DNA of 64,000 bases from Deltaproteobacteria bacterium HGW-Deltaproteobacteria-14 (GCA_002841945.1 PHBI01000008.1:20275-84274); one strand, 5' to 3'. Counted from the stretch's first letter, positions 29,157 to 40,887 are shown. Translations and numbers: made by a program. Notes: generated by a model from the sequence alone, not told the origin.

Positions 29157-30269
29157 CTATTCGGCCTCGTCGCCGAAGACGACGCCGATCGATCGGGCGG
29201 TGCGGACCATCTGTCCCTGCGGGTCGACGAGCTTGGCGTGGCCGATGGCCTCGCGGATCGGGACGTCGACGATCTCCGTGCCACGCAGCGCGACCATGCG
29301 ACCGAAGCCGCCGGCGGCGACGAGGTGCGTCGCCGCCTCGCCGAAGCGCGTCCCGAGGACCCGGTCGAAGTTGCTCGGGCTGCCGCCGCGCTGGACGTGG
29401 CCGAGCACGGTCACCCGCAGGTCGAGGTCCACGATGTCGGCGAGCCCCTCGCCCACCCGCGCCGCCGCGCCGAAGAGCCGCCGCATCCCGCCCACCTCCC
29501 GGTCGTCGCGGTAGCTGGGCTCCCCGGCCGCCGGGATCGCGCCCTCGGCGACGACGACCACCGAATACGGCTGCCCGCTCACCCGCCGCGCCTCGATGGC
29601 GCGCGCGACCGCCGCCAGCCGGTAGGGGATCTCCGGGATCAGGATGGCGTGGGCGCCGCCCGCCAGCCCCGCATGCAGCGCGATCCAGCCCGCGTGCCGC
29701 CCCATCACCTCGACGAGCATCACGCGGTCGTGGCTCTCGGCGGTGTCTCGGAGCCGATCGATGGCGTCGGTCGCGACCGCGACGGCGGTGTCGAAGCCGA
29801 AGGTGTAGTCCGTCGCGCCGAGGTCGTTGTCGATGGTCTTGGGGACCCCGACGACGTTGGTCAGCCCGCGGTCGATGCACTGCTGCGCGATGGCCATCGA
29901 GCCGTCGCCACCGACCGACACCAGGGCGTCCAGCCCGAGCCGCTTCCAGTTGGCCAGCACCCTGTCGAACACGTCCGCTTCGACCTCGCGCCCGTCCCGC
30001 TCGACGGGGTAGGCGAAGGGGTTCGAGCGGTTCGACGTGCCCAGGATGGTCCCGCCGCGGGTGTGGATGTTGCGGATGACGTCGTCGTCGAGCCACCGGT
30101 TGCCATAGGGCGAGCGGTAGTCGAGGTCGATGAGCCCGCTGAACGCGTCCTCGACGCCGAGCACCTCCCAGCCGTAGCCAGCGGAGGTCTTCACGACCGC
30201 GCGGATCACCGCGTTGAGCCCGGGGCAATCCCCGCCGCCCGTCATGATGCCGATCTTCCGGATGCCCAC
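29157..30269 (-). CDS. pfkA: 6-phosphofructokinase, group III (ATP-type by active-site residue)
   Basis: A 370-residue enzyme. It has the N-terminal MTGGGDCPGLNAVIR, GGDGS (the Gly at the position that distinguishes ATP from PPi enzymes), PKTIDNDL with the catalytic Asp, VMGRHAGW for fructose-6-phosphate, and LGHVQRGGSPSNFDR. The combination of GGDGS with PKTIDND is typical of the ATP-using group III enzymes known from actinobacteria. It phosphorylates fructose-6-phosphate in glycolysis. A Shine-Dalgarno-like AGGAGGTGAGC lies ahead of the ATG. Confidence 0.9.
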   Translation of the reverse strand: MGIRKIGIMTGGGDCPGLNAVIRAVVKTSAGYGWEVLGVEDAFSGLIDLDYRSPYGNRWLDDDVIRNIHTRGGTILGTSNRSNPFAYPVERDGREVEADVFDRVLANWKRLGLDALVSVGGDGSMAIAQQCIDRGLTNVVGVPKTIDNDLGATDYTFGFDTAVAVATDAIDRLRDTAESHDRVMLVEVMGRHAGWIALHAGLAGGAHAILIPEIPYRLAAVARAIEARRVSGQPYSVVVVAEGAIPAAGEPSYRDDREVGGMRRLFGAAARVGEGLADIVDLDLRVTVLGHVQRGGSPSNFDRVLGTRFGEAATHLVAAGGFGRMVALRGTEIVDVPIREAIGHAKLVDPQGQMVRTARSIGVVFGDEAE

Positions 30270-30379
30270 CGCTCACCTCCTGCTGCTCGCCCGCGCTGGA
30301 TTGTGACGCCCCGCCGCGCCGCGCGCAACGCGGCGACGGCCTTCACTCCAGGACGTCGTCGCTCCGCCGGGCCTGGCGC

Positions 30380-31285
30380 CTACCTCTGCGGCGCGCAGCT
30401 CGCCGACTCGCTCACGACCTCCACGCGGCCCGCGATGGGGCCGCCCCGCAGCGCCGCCGCCATGAGCTGGGCCTCCCCGAACGCCTCCGTCGGGTTCGGG
30501 GCCCCCCCCATGGTGATCTGCACGCGCCCGCCCGCGATCGGCTCCATCACCAGCGGGACGCTCATGACGAGGTCGTCGACCAGGATCGCCAGATGCCGAC
30601 CGGTCAGCCGCGCCGTCAACGCCTCGAAGCGCTGCGCGCCGGCGCCGCTGAACTGCGCCCAGACGAAGGGCTGACCGTGGTCGTCGTGGTCGGCGCGGGC
30701 GTCCACGAGGTCACCGTCGCGGAGCTCGGGCCGCTGAGCCAGCGGCCAGACCTGGTACTGCGGCCCGCCCTGCGGCCTGGCGTCGACGTAGACCCCGGCG
30801 GCCGCCGCGCCGACCGCGAGCCCCGCGAGGCGACCGACGACGTCGAGGGTGTCGGGGGCGTCGACCGTGAGGTAGACCGAGCGCGAATCCCGTCGCACCG
30901 ACGCCGCGTCTCCGAGCTCGTGCGCGACCGCGTCTACGAAGGCGTCGTCGAGGGGCAGGACCTCGCGCAGCGACAGCTGCCGCGGCTTCGTCAGCGCCTC
31001 GAGCACCGCCGCCTTGGCCACGTCGAAGCGCGCGCACGCCGGCCCTCCGTTGACCTGCACACCGACGATCAGCCGGTCCGGCGGCGCCTCGCTCAGGTCC
31101 ACGTCCCCGAGCGAGATGTCGTCGCGGTCGTCGACCACCGCGAGGCGCTCCCGCACCCGCTCGGCCGCCGCCGTCCGATCACCGGTGATCGCCAGCTCGA
31201 GCCGCACCACGCCGTTCGGCGTCGCGCCGCACGCGCCCAGCAGCGCCGCCGCGACCACACCCAGGGTGAGCCCCGGTCGTCCCAT
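30380..31285 (-). CDS. Lipoprotein with a SecD P1-like domain
   Basis: A 301-residue protein with a lipoprotein signal (MGRPGLTLGVVAAALLGAC, Cys19). Residues about 25-190 carry a beta-alpha-beta substructure. The C-terminal third (GAQRFEALTARLTGRHLAILVDDLVMSVPLVMEPI, then GGRVQITMGG...EAQLMAAALRGGPI) follows the periplasmic P1 domain of SecD, whose equivalent line reads roughly FxxxTxxxxGKxLAIVLDGxVxSAPxI. No transmembrane bundle is present, so it cannot be a translocase. It may bind exported proteins at a membrane. It stands alone between pfkA and the aldehyde dehydrogenase gene. Confidence 0.65.
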   Translation of the reverse strand: MGRPGLTLGVVAAALLGACGATPNGVVRLELAITGDRTAAAERVRERLAVVDDRDDISLGDVDLSEAPPDRLIVGVQVNGGPACARFDVAKAAVLEALTKPRQLSLREVLPLDDAFVDAVAHELGDAASVRRDSRSVYLTVDAPDTLDVVGRLAGLAVGAAAAGVYVDARPQGGPQYQVWPLAQRPELRDGDLVDARADHDDHGQPFVWAQFSGAGAQRFEALTARLTGRHLAILVDDLVMSVPLVMEPIAGGRVQITMGGAPNPTEAFGEAQLMAAALRGGPIAGRVEVVSESASCAPQR

Positions 31286-31352
31286 CCGACTCTCCTCGTC
31301 ATCCGGCGCGAACCCGGCGCCGCCCGTTCCGCGGACTACAACCGACCGAACG

Positions 31353-32804
31353 CTAGGCCTTCTTCCGGCCGATCATGAAGTCGAGCAGCCGGTCGACCTT
31401 GCTCCCGTACGGCGGCAGCAGGAGCCCGACGGTGTTGATCCGCGCCTGGCGGAACACGGACTTGCGGTGCGAGAGCGCCTCGAAGCCCTCGCGCCCGTGG
31501 TACGCGCCCATCCCGCTCGGGCCGACGCCGCCGAAGGGCATGTCGTCCTGGGCGATGTGGAGCATCGTGTCGTTGACGGCCACCCCGCCGGACACCGTCT
31601 CGTGCAGCACCCGGCGGACGCGCTCGCGGTCGCGGTCGAAGTAGTACAGCGCCAGCGGCCGCGGTCGCTCGTTGACGTAGCGGATAGCGTCGTCGAGGCG
31701 ATCGTAGGGCACGATCGGCAGGACCGGCCCGAAGATCTCGTCCTGCATCACCCGGAGGCTGTCCGGCGGGTCGATGATCAACGTCGGCGCGAGCTTGCGC
31801 GCCTCGGGGGCGAGCGCCTCGCCGGCCGGGTTGATCTCGACCGTCCGCACGTCGGCCGCCTGGGCCTCGGCCACGTAGCCGGCCACGCGGCGGTAGTGCG
31901 CCTCGTTGACGATGGCGGTGTAGTCGGGGTTGTCGGCGAGGGTCGGGTAGCAGCGGCGCACGACCTCGCTGAACGCGTCCACGAAGGCGTCCACCTGGTC
32001 GCGCGGGCACAGCACGTAGTCGGGGGCGATGCAGGTCTGGCCGGCGTTCAGGAGCTTGCCGACGGCGGTCCGCTCGGCCGCCTTGGCGATGGGGAAGTCG
32101 CCGTGGACGATGGTCGGGGACTTGCCCCCGAGCTCGAGGGTCACGGGGACCAGGTGCTCGGCGGCGGCGCGCATGATGTGCCGCCCCACCCCGGTCGACC
32201 CGGTGAAGAACAGGTGGTCGAAGGGCAGGCGCGAGAACGCGATCCCGACCTCGGGGCCGCCGGTCACGACGCCCACCACCCGCGGCGAGAACAGCTCGGC
32301 GACCAGCTCGGTCATCACGTCGGCGGTGCGCGGCGCGATCTCCGAGGGCTTGATGAGGACGCGGTTGCCCGCCGCGAGCGCCGACGCGAGCGGGACCATC
32401 GCCAGCTGGAACGGGTAGTTCCACGGGGCGATGACGCCGACCACGCCGAGCGGCTGGTAGACGACCATGTTCCTGGCGGGCCGGAAGAGCATGTCGACGT
32501 GCCGCCGCGACGGCTTCATCCAGCTCTTCAGGTGCTTCTGCAGGTACTTGATGTGGGCCACGAGGACGAAGACCTCGGCCATCGCCGTCTCGTGACGTGA
32601 GCGAGCGCCGAAGTCGGCGTCGATGGCGTCCGCGATCCGGCCCTCCCAGCGGCGCGTGGCGTCGAGGAGGCGCGACAGCGCGTCCATGCGCTGGGCGTAG
32701 CTCAGCCCGCCGGCCTCCTCCCAGCCGGTCTTCAGCGTGGCGAAGGCGTCGTGGACGAGGGCGTCGGCGGACGCGACGGGCTCCAGCGTCGAAGCGGCGG
32801 TCAT
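31353..32804 (-). CDS. Aldehyde dehydrogenase (coniferyl-aldehyde-dehydrogenase-like, class 3 type)
   Basis: A 483-residue enzyme. It has VIAPWNYPFQLAMVPLASALAAGN, the FFTGSTGVGRHIMRAAAEHL NAD-binding turn, catalytic Glu in ELGGKSP and catalytic Cys in NAGQTCIAPDYVL, then EIFGPVLPI. The absence of an N-terminal extension and the C-terminal LPPYGSKVDRLLDFMIGRKK place it in the membrane-near class 3 group that includes coniferyl aldehyde dehydrogenases. It oxidises aldehydes with NAD(P). GGAGG is six bases from the chosen ATG, and an in-frame upstream extension is rejected. Confidence 0.9.
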   Translation of the reverse strand: MTAASTLEPVASADALVHDAFATLKTGWEEAGGLSYAQRMDALSRLLDATRRWEGRIADAIDADFGARSRHETAMAEVFVLVAHIKYLQKHLKSWMKPSRRHVDMLFRPARNMVVYQPLGVVGVIAPWNYPFQLAMVPLASALAAGNRVLIKPSEIAPRTADVMTELVAELFSPRVVGVVTGGPEVGIAFSRLPFDHLFFTGSTGVGRHIMRAAAEHLVPVTLELGGKSPTIVHGDFPIAKAAERTAVGKLLNAGQTCIAPDYVLCPRDQVDAFVDAFSEVVRRCYPTLADNPDYTAIVNEAHYRRVAGYVAEAQAADVRTVEINPAGEALAPEARKLAPTLIIDPPDSLRVMQDEIFGPVLPIVPYDRLDDAIRYVNERPRPLALYYFDRDRERVRRVLHETVSGGVAVNDTMLHIAQDDMPFGGVGPSGMGAYHGREGFEALSHRKSVFRQARINTVGLLLPPYGSKVDRLLDFMIGRKKA

Positions 32805-32922
32805 GCGGCACCTCCAGCGGCAAAGGTCGCCGCAGCCTACGCCCGCTCCGGGGATGGGTCCAGCCGCCGTCCGCGCCTCGTGGGCGGGTGTGCGCGGCGC
32901 CGTCTGCGCCACGGACGCCGTG

Positions 32923-33300
32923 TCAGGCGTCGGCCTCGGCGTCCGGCTCGGCGCTGGCCGAGGCCTTGACCTCCTCCATGTCGAGGGCCGCCACCTTGGT
33001 GACGATCTCCTCGAGCGCCGAGGCGGGCAGCACGCCCGCGCTGCGATACACCACGACGCGGTCGCGTATGACCATCAGCGTCGGGATCGACTGGATCTGG
33101 AAGTAGCCGGCCAGCTCCCGCTGATCCTCGGTGTCGACCTTCGCGAAGACCGCGTCGGGGTGGGCCTCGGAGGCCGCCTCGAAGGTCGGCGCGAACATCC
33201 GGCACGGCCCGCACCAGGCCGCCCAGAAGTCGATCAGCACGGTCGCGCCGTCGCTCACGAGCTCGTTGAAGTTGTCTTTCGTCAGGGTCACGGTGGCCAT
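32923..33300 (-). CDS. trxA: Thioredoxin
   Basis: A 125-residue protein with the thioredoxin active site WAAWCGPCRMFAPTF (about 26-40) and the cis-proline loop SIPTLMVIRD. It reduces disulfides in the cytoplasm; no signal is present. The C-terminal 15 residues are an Ala/Glu/Asp-rich tail (ASAEPDAEADA), longer than standard thioredoxin. It is preceded by a hairpin (33320-33345) in its leader. Confidence 0.92.
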   Translation of the reverse strand: MATVTLTKDNFNELVSDGATVLIDFWAAWCGPCRMFAPTFEAASEAHPDAVFAKVDTEDQRELAGYFQIQSIPTLMVIRDRVVVYRSAGVLPASALEEIVTKVAALDMEEVKASASAEPDAEADA

Positions 33301-33861
33301 GGCGGCTCCTTCGGGTGCGCTCGACCCCCATCAGCGGGGGCCGAGCGGGTGAGACGTTAGGCGCCGATCGGCGCTGCACAACTCTGTTGCGTCGGATTGT
33401 CGCGGAGCCGCAGCGGCGCTCGCCATACCCGCCCCCGCTCGGGCCACCGCGGGCCGCGCGATCTCCGCGGTGAGCCCGAGCCGGGCGCCGAGCGACCGAT
33501 CCGCCCACGCGCGCCTCGGTTGAGCCAAAGCGCACGCCGCGTCGCTCCGCGGCCGTTTGGCGTGTCCCATCGGTGAGTTACGCCGCCGGCGCGATCTCTA
33601 TGCCTCTGCAATCAAAGAAAAATTTCGCTCCGCGGTGGGTTAAGGGTCGACAACTGGCCTGTGTTATATTCCACTCCCGGGCCGAGGCGGGCGGGCGTGA
33701 ACGCGGGTGGTTTCACACTGGCGGCGTCCCCCACCAGATCTCCGGGTCGCGCTCAAGTCTCGATGGTGACTCGCCATTCGAGCCAGTGACCCGGGTTGGC
33801 ACGCCGTATGCTGGGTGGCGGACGGCCGCGGGCCGCGGACGAACCAGGGGTGACCGGAATC
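33301..33861. other. 560-base gene-free interval between trxA and ppdK
   Basis: It holds the leaders of two divergent genes. A hairpin with arms CTCGACCCCC/GGGGGCCGAG (33320-33345) lies just upstream of trxA. A patch lower in G+C at 33590-33672 (ATCAAAGAAAAATTT, then TTATATT) stands out from its surroundings and is the most likely promoter zone for ppdK, though no clean -35/-10 pair can be set. Frames crossing the interval show no protein-like composition. Confidence 0.5.
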
Positions 33862-36570
<2,709 letters not shown>

Positions 36571-36589
36571 TCGCGCCGCGGCGGTGATC

Positions 36590-36625
36590 AGAGACCTCGC
36601 TCCGCGCCCGCGGAGCGGGGTCTCT
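36590..36625 (+). terminator. Strong terminator after ppdK
   Basis: A 16-bp stem with one G-T mismatch (AGAGACC and CGCTCCGC arms paired with GCGGAGCG and GGTCTCT) and a four-base loop starts 19 bases after the stop and is followed by CTCTATCC. Confidence 0.75.
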
Positions 36626-36653
36626 CTCTATCCGGGCCGGTGAGCGCGGCGCC

Positions 36654-38591
36654 TCAGCCGCGGGTCCGCAGCGGGTCGCTCTTGACCGGCATTCGCAGAC
36701 GCAGCATGGGTGCAGCGCAGCGTTCCATCAGGTTGAGCGCGTAGTCTTCATTGCGCTGCACAAGGCGCAGGACGAGCTCGACGGCGCCGGCGAGCCAGGC
36801 GGCCGGGTCGCCGCCGAGGGTCCCGGGCTCGGCCCGCTCGTCCAGCGCCACGGCGAGGGAGCGATCGTCTACGAGGGCGACCCGCCCGTGGGTGGCGCGC
36901 TCGGCCTCGAGGCTGTAGGCGAGGGCCAGGGCGACGTCGAGCTTCACCGCGCCGTCGAAGCCGACCAGGACGGTCTCGGGGCGGGCGTCGTCGTCGGCGA
37001 GGAGGATCGGGCGGCCCTCGGCGTCGCGGTGTCGCGCCGCGGCGTCGAGCGCCAGCGCCACCCGCGCCGCGATCCAGGTCGCGAGCGGCCGCGGGAGGGG
37101 CTCGTCGAGCTCCTCGAGGGCGTTGAGGAGCTCGGCGACGGAGACGCCGTGGACCAGCTCCGTGACGACCAGGTCCGAGCCGGCGACGCGGCGGATGTGG
37201 TGGATTCCCACCACGTTCGGGTGGTGGAGGGACTGGGCGCGGGCGATCTCGGCCACGGCGGTGTCGGCCTGGGCGGCCCCGTTGCCGTTGGGCGGGCGCC
37301 CGAGCTGCCGCACGGCGACCGGGATGGGGACCCCGTGGTGCCCGCGCAGGGCCCCGACGAAGGTGTCCCCGAGCGGCCCCCGCCCGACGCGGTAGAACAG
37401 CAGGAGGTCGCCGAGGTCCATCCCCACCGGGACGAAGCGCGTGCCTGGCAGCGGCACGACGGGCCCACGGGCCTCCATGCGAGCGCGGGCGGTGGCCAGC
37501 GCCTCCAGCGTCTGGTGCGGGTCACCGCGGCTCTCCCCGCCGCAGGTCTCGACGCTGAACCCCCGCATCGTCGCGGCGTGCAGGCGCTGCCGGGTGCGCG
37601 GGCGCGTCCGGCTCGGCCTGCGCGGCGCGACCGAGGTGCGCGGCAGCTGGGCCGGCTCGGGGTCCGCCCAGGTCGGCGCGGTGAGCGCCGTCAGCGCGCG
37701 ATCGACGCGGGCGTCGTGGTCGAGCCCGGCGTGCGCGCACCGGCCGGCCAGGCGATCGAGGCGCGCTGGGCTCAGGGTGGTCAAGGCCGCGCGGAGCACG
37801 TCGCGCAGGTCGAGCCCGTGGCGCTCGTTCACCGCCGCCGCGAAGCGCACCGTGCGCGGCGGGTGGCCGGCGATCCACGCCATGACGTGCGCCGCGTAGC
37901 GCCGATAGGGCTCGGCGTCCGAGAACACCTCGCTGTGGTCGCACACGAAGGCGATATCGCGGTCGAGTGGTGCCCCGCCGCGGCCGTCCCGCGCGTGGAA
38001 ACCGAGCAGCAGCGCGATCGCGGGGTCCTCTTCGAGGGTGTCGAAGTCGAGCAGGCGCTCGAAGGCGATGGCGCGCGCGTACCCGCCGACGGTGCACAGG
38101 GCGGCGTCCGCTTCATCTACCCGGAAGTTGACGCGCAGCGACGGGCGCAACGCCGCCAGCAGCCCCACGAGGCGCGGCGTCACGATCCCCAACCCGGGGG
38201 TCGTCCACGACTCCCGAGGCGGGCCGACGTCGCGGCCGAGGGTCGCCTTGACCAACAGCTCGAGCGGCGCTGGCCAGCTCAGGCCGAGCAGGTCCTCGGG
38301 CCACTCCCGCTCCCGCCGCCCGAGGTGGTACCAGACGAGCCGGGTGCGGTCTCGACGCGCGAGGGGGACCGGCGGGCTCTCGCTCAGCACGACGAGCCGG
38401 TCGACTCGCCCCTCGGTCAACTCACGCAGACCCCAACGGGGATCGGCCGCGGACCCGACGAGCCGCGCGCCAGAGAGCTGGAAGATCGCCGTGACGAGGG
38501 CACGGAGGCTCACATCGCCACCAACGACCCCCACCACTGACGCGTCGGGCTCGCCGCGGCCTGCCACGGGCTGCAGCTCTCGACGCTCCAT
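36654..38591 (-). CDS. Multidomain protein with receiver-like N-terminus and C-terminal pseudokinase
   Basis: A 645-residue cytoplasmic protein. Residues about 15-110 resemble a response-regulator receiver (VVGVVGGDVSLRALVTAIFQ, VDRLVVLSE) without the usual phospho-acceptor. A helical middle part (110-330) has no recognised family. From about residue 395 a Hanks-kinase fold is readable: G-loop VGRGPLGDTFVG, HHPNVVGIHHI, VVTELVHGVSVAELL and a catalytic-loop equivalent ARPETVLVGFDGAVKLDVALA. The Lys of VAIK is Arg, the HRD Asp is missing, the Asn is Thr and DFG is lost, so it should not phosphorylate. It probably senses or scaffolds. It has its own upstream region rich in GATC palindromes. Confidence 0.6.
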   Translation of the reverse strand: MERRELQPVAGRGEPDASVVGVVGGDVSLRALVTAIFQLSGARLVGSAADPRWGLRELTEGRVDRLVVLSESPPVPLARRDRTRLVWYHLGRREREWPEDLLGLSWPAPLELLVKATLGRDVGPPRESWTTPGLGIVTPRLVGLLAALRPSLRVNFRVDEADAALCTVGGYARAIAFERLLDFDTLEEDPAIALLLGFHARDGRGGAPLDRDIAFVCDHSEVFSDAEPYRRYAAHVMAWIAGHPPRTVRFAAAVNERHGLDLRDVLRAALTTLSPARLDRLAGRCAHAGLDHDARVDRALTALTAPTWADPEPAQLPRTSVAPRRPSRTRPRTRQRLHAATMRGFSVETCGGESRGDPHQTLEALATARARMEARGPVVPLPGTRFVPVGMDLGDLLLFYRVGRGPLGDTFVGALRGHHGVPIPVAVRQLGRPPNGNGAAQADTAVAEIARAQSLHHPNVVGIHHIRRVAGSDLVVTELVHGVSVAELLNALEELDEPLPRPLATWIAARVALALDAAARHRDAEGRPILLADDDARPETVLVGFDGAVKLDVALALAYSLEAERATHGRVALVDDRSLAVALDERAEPGTLGGDPAAWLAGAVELVLRLVQRNEDYALNLMERCAAPMLRLRMPVKSDPLRTRG

Positions 38592-38608
38592 GTCGACTGG
38601 GGCAGCAC

Positions 38609-38672
38609 GATCTGTGCCACGATCGATCGCCCGCGATCACGGGAGGTTACGCGATCAGTATCGCGAGCGATC
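38609..38672 (-). promoter_or_regulatory. Cluster of GATC/GCGATC sites upstream of the pseudokinase-like gene
   Basis: Six GATC sequences fall within 64 bases (38609, 38621, 38625, 38635, 38653, 38669), where about one per 256 bases is expected. They include a perfect 14-bp palindrome GATCGC-CC-GCGATC (38625-38638). The cluster ends 18 bases before the start codon, the right place for an operator. Confidence 0.4.
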
Positions 38673-38778
38673 GGGTTGTTTGACCCAGCCGTCGGGCGAG
38701 AGGCACCAGCCCGAGCGGTCTCATCAGGTCTCCGCCGCGCCGCGCGCTGCCCGCGGTCACGAAGCCGCTGCGTCGCAT

Positions 38779-38796
38779 CGGGCGAAGACCCGCCCG
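38779..38796 (-). terminator. Short hairpin after trmJ
   Basis: A six-base-pair stem (CGGGCG/CGCCCG) with a six-base loop lies five bases past the trmJ stop. Confidence 0.35.
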
Positions 38797-38800
38797 TCGC

Positions 38801-39583
38801 CTATCGGTCACGGGCCGCGCCGAGCCAGCTCAACACGCCATGCACCGCGCGGACCTCGGTGCGGCGCGGCTGTGCGCGCACCATCAGCTGCTCGAAGCGG
38901 GCGCGCAGCAGCGCCACCCGCTGGTCGTCGGAGCGGTAGCGGGGGCTCGCCGCGACCTCCTTCCACACCCGGTCGAAGAGCGCGACGAGGTCCTGGCGGC
39001 TCGCGAGCGTCTCGTCGTCGCCGGCGTCGGTGGCCGCGGCGGGGACCGGTCCACGGCGCAGCGCCTGGCGCCGCAGCTCGTAGCTGGCCACCTGGACCGC
39101 CGCCGCCAGGTTCAGAGACGACAGCGACGTCGTCGTCGGGATCCGCGCCAGCGCGTTGCACGTCACGAGCTCGGTGTTCTCGAGCCCGGTCCGCTCGTTG
39201 CCGAAGACGAACGCCACCGGCCCCCGCGGCGCCCACGCCAGCGCCTCGGCCGCCGCGTCCTCGACGTCGACCACCGGGGCCCCCTCGACGCGGTCGCGGG
39301 CCGTGAAGCCGACCACCCACACGCAGTCCGCCACCGCCTCGTCGAGGGTCGCGACGACCCGCGCCCGGTCGAGCATGTCCGCCGCCCCGGTGGCCCGCGC
39401 CGTCGCCTCGGGGCTTGGGAACTCGCGCGGCGACACCAGCGCGAGATCGCTCAGCCCCATGACCTTCATCGCCCGAGCCGCGCCGCCGATGTTGCCGGCG
39501 TGGCTCGTCCGGCACAGCACCACCCGGAGGCCCGCGAGCGCCCCCGGCTCCGCTTGATTCGTCGTGTCCATGGCCGGCGACAT
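38801..39583 (-). CDS. trmJ: tRNA (cytidine/uridine-2'-O-)-methyltransferase TrmJ
   Basis: About 260 residues with a SPOUT fold. It has VVLCRTSHAGNIGGAARAMKVMGLSDLALVSP, AFVFGNERTGLENTELVTC and IPTTTSLSSLNLAAAVQVASYELRR, the three TrmH-family motifs with the TrmJ-type spacing. The C-terminal helical extension (residues about 190-260) is also characteristic of TrmJ. It 2'-O-methylates position 32 of several tRNAs. Two start codons are possible, 39583 and 39571, neither with a good ribosome site. It is divergent from the PI-PLC-like gene. Confidence 0.88.
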   Translation of the reverse strand: MSPAMDTTNQAEPGALAGLRVVLCRTSHAGNIGGAARAMKVMGLSDLALVSPREFPSPEATARATGAADMLDRARVVATLDEAVADCVWVVGFTARDRVEGAPVVDVEDAAAEALAWAPRGPVAFVFGNERTGLENTELVTCNALARIPTTTSLSSLNLAAAVQVASYELRRQALRRGPVPAAATDAGDDETLASRQDLVALFDRVWKEVAASPRYRSDDQRVALLRARFEQLMVRAQPRRTEVRAVHGVLSWLGAARDR

Positions 39584-39640
39584 ATCAGGCTCGCCCGCCA
39601 GGCGGTAGGGAAACCCGCCCGGGGGCGCTATCCTGGGGCC

Positions 39641-40660
39641 ATGCCGCCCATCGCCCCCCGTCACGCCTGCGGCCAGCTGCGTCGCAGCGTTCTGCTCGCA
39701 GCCTCGATCTGCCAGCTCATTGCTTGCTCATCGGCGGCCGATCGGGCGTTGGATGTGGCATCGCACGCGGCGTCCGACGGGGGCGACGCGGCCACGCCGG
39801 ACGCCACGGCCGACGTGGCCGCGGACGGGGTGGTCGCCGACACGGCGCCCGCTCTTCGCCGCTGCAACGGCTACCCCGAGCTGTGCGCCCGCCGCCTCGA
39901 CGAGATCGTCTTCCCGGCGACCCACAACAGCATGGCGAACGCCGACGAGGGGTGGCTCGGGCCGAACCAGACCCACGGCCTCGCGCGGCAGCTCGACGAC
40001 GGCGTGCGCGCGCTGCTCATCGACACCCACGCCTGGAATGGGGGAGCGTACCTGTGCCACGGCGTGTGCGAGTTCGGGAACCTCCCTCTCGTCGACGGTC
40101 TGACCGTCATTCGGGAGTTCCTCGATGGGCACCCGGACGAGCTCGTCATCCTCGTCATCGAGGATCACCTCGACACCGCGCCGACCGTCGACGCCTTCAC
40201 CGCGAGCGGCCTCGACGGGTACCTGTTGACGCTGCCCCCGGGGGAGCGCCCGCCGGTGCTCGCCGACGCCCTCGACGCGGGGACGCGGCTGCTCGTCGCC
40301 CTGGAGAGCGGCCGCCCGCCCCCCGCGTGGTACCACCACGTCTGGGACTACGCCTTCGACACCCCCTACAGCTTCGACTCCCCGGAGGCCTTCAGCTGCG
40401 AGTGCAACCGCGGCTGCGCCGGGCGCGAGGCCAAGCCCTTCTTCCTGCTCAACCACTTCATCACCCGCGGGATCGGGTCCGTCGATGACGCGGCCGCCGT
40501 CAATCAGCGCGAGGTGCTCCTGACCCGCGCGCTGGCGTGCCAGGAGGCCCTCGGTCACCTGCCCAACCTCGTCGCGGTCGACTTCTACGAGCAGGGAGAC
40601 CTGCTCGCGGTCGCGGCGGAGCTCAACGGCGTCGTCAGCGCGCCCGCACCCTCGCGCTGA
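39641..40660 (+). CDS. Phosphatidylinositol-specific phospholipase C-like (PLCXD) lipoprotein
   Basis: A 339-residue protein with a lipoprotein-like signal (SVLLAASICQLIACSS, Cys at about 29) and an Asp/Ala-rich linker. The X-domain is readable: FPATHNSMA with the first catalytic His, LARQLDDGVRALLIDTHAW, LCHGVC with the second His, and LVILVIEDH. It should cleave a phosphodiester in inositol phospholipids or related molecules, outside the cytoplasm. The family is common in myxobacteria as secreted enzymes. The paired cysteines (LCHGVCEF, CECNRGC) suggest disulfides. It is monocistronic. Confidence 0.82.
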   Translation: MPPIAPRHACGQLRRSVLLAASICQLIACSSAADRALDVASHAASDGGDAATPDATADVAADGVVADTAPALRRCNGYPELCARRLDEIVFPATHNSMANADEGWLGPNQTHGLARQLDDGVRALLIDTHAWNGGAYLCHGVCEFGNLPLVDGLTVIREFLDGHPDELVILVIEDHLDTAPTVDAFTASGLDGYLLTLPPGERPPVLADALDAGTRLLVALESGRPPPAWYHHVWDYAFDTPYSFDSPEAFSCECNRGCAGREAKPFFLLNHFITRGIGSVDDAAAVNQREVLLTRALACQEALGHLPNLVAVDFYEQGDLLAVAAELNGVVSAPAPSR

Positions 40661-40887
40661 GGGCCATCGGTCCCGAGGGCACGCCGGCGGTGCCGCCGCC
40701 TGCGGCATCTTGACCATGTTGTTTCGACCTCACGCCTTGCTGCGCGACGGATCCCCGCGTGTTATCTTCCGCGGCGTCGAGGAGGCTCGCCCGGGCCTCG
40801 GGTACGCGGGTACCTCCGAGGCCGAGCCGGTGGTCGTCTGCCACCGTTTCGACGAGCCTCCTCCGGCTCACCGCTGGAGAGAGGATC

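Noticed and set aside
30020..30050. GGTTCGA-containing sequence that resembles a tRNA T-arm
   Set aside because: It lies inside the pfkA coding sequence and no acceptor or anticodon arm can be folded around it. No tRNA was seen in the window.
38609..38672. GATC cluster as a replication origin
   Set aside because: No DnaA-box series, AT-rich unwinding region or dnaA/dnaN neighbour is present.
40678..40694. GGCAC/GTGCC hairpin after the PI-PLC-like gene as a terminator
   Set aside because: The five-base-pair stem is too short to stand out in DNA of this base composition.
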